Below the pieces are notes generated by a model. It did not search any database. It had not been told where the DNA came from and saw only the letters and a list, made by a program, of their open reading frames with translations. DNA of 64,000 nt, taken from positions 28,083 to 92,082 of IMG/VR virus record IMGVR_UViG_3300028840_008180. One strand, written 5' to 3'. Position numbers and translations under genes: made by a program. Each line of letters begins with the position of its first letter. The stretch's first letter is position 1. This document shows positions 62,885 through 64,000 of this stretch, piece by piece. This DNA is from a virus.

Positions 62885-64000
62885 ATGGGAGCGCCACCCG
62901 AGAAGAAAAAAAAGGCACAGCACATTAGCTTTACGTCGACCCGTCGATTCGGCGTCGAGCTAGAACTGAATAGCTTTGACGGGGAGAACCGTCCGCCCAA
63001 AGGGGATCAACCTAAGGGGATCGGCGAGATTGCGCAGATTGTTGCGAAAGCCGCCCCAGCGGATGGTTGTGAAATTCGAGCGTGGGAGCACACGCATAAC
63101 AACTCCTGTTGGGTTGCCAAACCCGACTCTAGTTGCGGCCTCGAACTCTGCTCCCCTCCGAAGAAAGGTTGGAAGGGCCTTAAGGATATCCTAACGGTTG
63201 TCAAAGCCTTGCACGCCAATGACAAGATCAGGTCAGACAACCGCTGCTCTCTCCACGTCCATGTTGAGGTAGCGGACCTCGATGAGGAGCAGGTCGCTGC
63301 TATCGTAGCATGGTGGGTGAAGTGTGAACCTGTCATCATGGACGCCATGCCAATGTCCAGAAAGAGAAACAGGTACTGCCAGTTGATAGGTATGAACAAC
63401 ACCTTTCAACACGATGCCGAGTATTCGCACACCGATCTCATCAACCGTGTCGGCGATGTGAAGTACTATAGCATGAACACCAACCAATATAGTCGAGGGG
63501 GACGACGCACGTTGGAGTTCCGAACCATCGAAGGCTCCGGATGTCAGGATGCCTATCTGGTGAAGCAGTGGTGCCGGTTTATCATCCACTTCGTTGAAAT
63601 GTCCGCCAAGCTTCGTAGGCCGCAGCACTACCACGAACCAAAGAACGAAGAGGATCGTTACAACATCACACCTTGGACCGGTTTGGTATGGCTTGACCCG
63701 CAAGACGTACTAACGTTCCTCGGTTTCAACAATATCCCGGCAGCTATTCCCGGTCATCGGAAGACGACCGAGTACACGTTGTCGAAAGGCATGGAACAGA
63801 CCCGTAACTGGTTTGTCGCCAGAATGATGAAGTTCATGTCGAAGCACAAGCCCGGTGGCATGCGACACTACGCCAACCAACAGCTTGCCGAAATTATCAA
63901 ACGAGATGAAGCTAAGGGCCTGAAACTTGACCCGGAGGTGCATCTTTCACCATCAGAACGTGCCGATGACCACATCTTTGGTGAGGATTTTCGGTTCTAA
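62885..64000 (+). CDS. amidoligase-family enzyme
   Basis: 371 residues, ATP-dependent carboxylate-amine ligase fold related to glutamine synthetase. Family marks: RRFGVELELNSF near 22-33, NRCSLHVHVEV near 118-128 and TLEFRTIEGSG near 205-215. Members form isopeptide or amide bonds with peptides or cell-wall stems; the phage version may modify a peptide or protein. TGAGG precedes the ATG; TGCCGATAA lies 45 bases upstream without a good -35 part. The gene is complete at the window edge. Confidence 0.75.
   Translation: MGAPPEKKKKAQHISFTSTRRFGVELELNSFDGENRPPKGDQPKGIGEIAQIVAKAAPADGCEIRAWEHTHNNSCWVAKPDSSCGLELCSPPKKGWKGLKDILTVVKALHANDKIRSDNRCSLHVHVEVADLDEEQVAAIVAWWVKCEPVIMDAMPMSRKRNRYCQLIGMNNTFQHDAEYSHTDLINRVGDVKYYSMNTNQYSRGGRRTLEFRTIEGSGCQDAYLVKQWCRFIIHFVEMSAKLRRPQHYHEPKNEEDRYNITPWTGLVWLDPQDVLTFLGFNNIPAAIPGHRKTTEYTLSKGMEQTRNWFVARMMKFMSKHKPGGMRHYANQQLAEIIKRDEAKGLKLDPEVHLSPSERADDHIFGEDFRF

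Noticed and set aside
1-64000. CRISPR array or insertion sequence
   Set aside because: No regularly spaced repeats, transposase or terminal repeats with target duplications were seen; the only mobile element supported is the intein.

Overview
The window reads as a stretch of a large, lytic, T4-like tailed-phage genome with no chromosomal housekeeping operons. It holds tightly packed, often 4-base-overlapping genes on both strands and a T4-type replication and recombination set: gp46/gp47 (SbcCD-like) nuclease, UvsW-like helicase, family A DNA polymerase, DnaB/gp41-like helicase, gp32-like ssDNA-binding protein and UvsX/RecA. It also carries class II ribonucleotide reductase, CTP synthase, an Hsp20 chaperone, 14 tRNA genes and its own EF-Tu. 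No terminase, portal, capsid or tail gene was recognised, so the morphogenesis block must lie elsewhere. The host is inferred only: a secreted protein at 39.2-40.3 kb resembles, from memory, a planctomycete-type secreted family, so a planctomycete host is possible but unproven.

Layout. 1-9.1 kb (minus): CTP synthase, small proteins, B12-dependent ribonucleotide reductase, gp46 interrupted by an intein inside its ATP-binding P-loop, gp47, and a Pro/Gly-rich protein. 9.5-16.4 kb: translation island with tRNAs for Phe, Tyr and essentially every Leu and Ser codon, EF-Tu, FkbM methyltransferase, sulfotransferase and small proteins. 16.4-31.6 kb: 2H phosphoesterase, HTH protein, a group of putative virion-packaged small proteins, a glycan island (three glycosyltransferase-like proteins, pyruvyl transferase, methyltransferase, fucosyltransferase), UvsW, an amidinotransferase-fold enzyme and a secreted cysteine-protease-like protein. 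31.6-36 kb: a minus operon containing six consecutive paralogues joined by ATGA overlaps. 36.3-47 kb (mostly plus): PrimPol-nuclease fusion, compact PolA, secreted proteins, thioredoxin-like protein, CAP lipoprotein, putative late sigma factor behind a structured leader, DnaB helicase and a HhH-GPD glycosylase. 47-50 kb: ExbB/ExbD-like proton channel pair, radical SAM protein and a membrane protein. 50-56.4 kb: Hsp20, MarR regulator, lipoprotein, and a trio of putatively packaged proteins including a zincin protease and a possible ADP-ribosyltransferase. 57-64 kb: Q/P-rich protein and relatives, ssDNA-binding protein, RecA, HTH regulator and amidoligase.

Two promoter classes can be read directly. 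A bipartite element CTAAAG-N14-TGCCGATAC stands before replication and regulatory genes (uvsW, polA, dnaB, ssb and others), in two cases so close to the ATG that the mRNA should be leaderless. A TATATA box stands before several accessory genes, some of the virion-packaged type, and resembles a T4-like late promoter. About a dozen otherwise unrelated proteins begin with the same leader, M-(R/N)-F-K-x-W-L-E, which looks like a T4-type capsid-targeting peptide. Other notable structure: two unnamed non-coding elements (one duplicated with compensatory changes, one a 107-nt predicted three-way junction), and perfect 12-16 bp hairpins inside several coding sequences.
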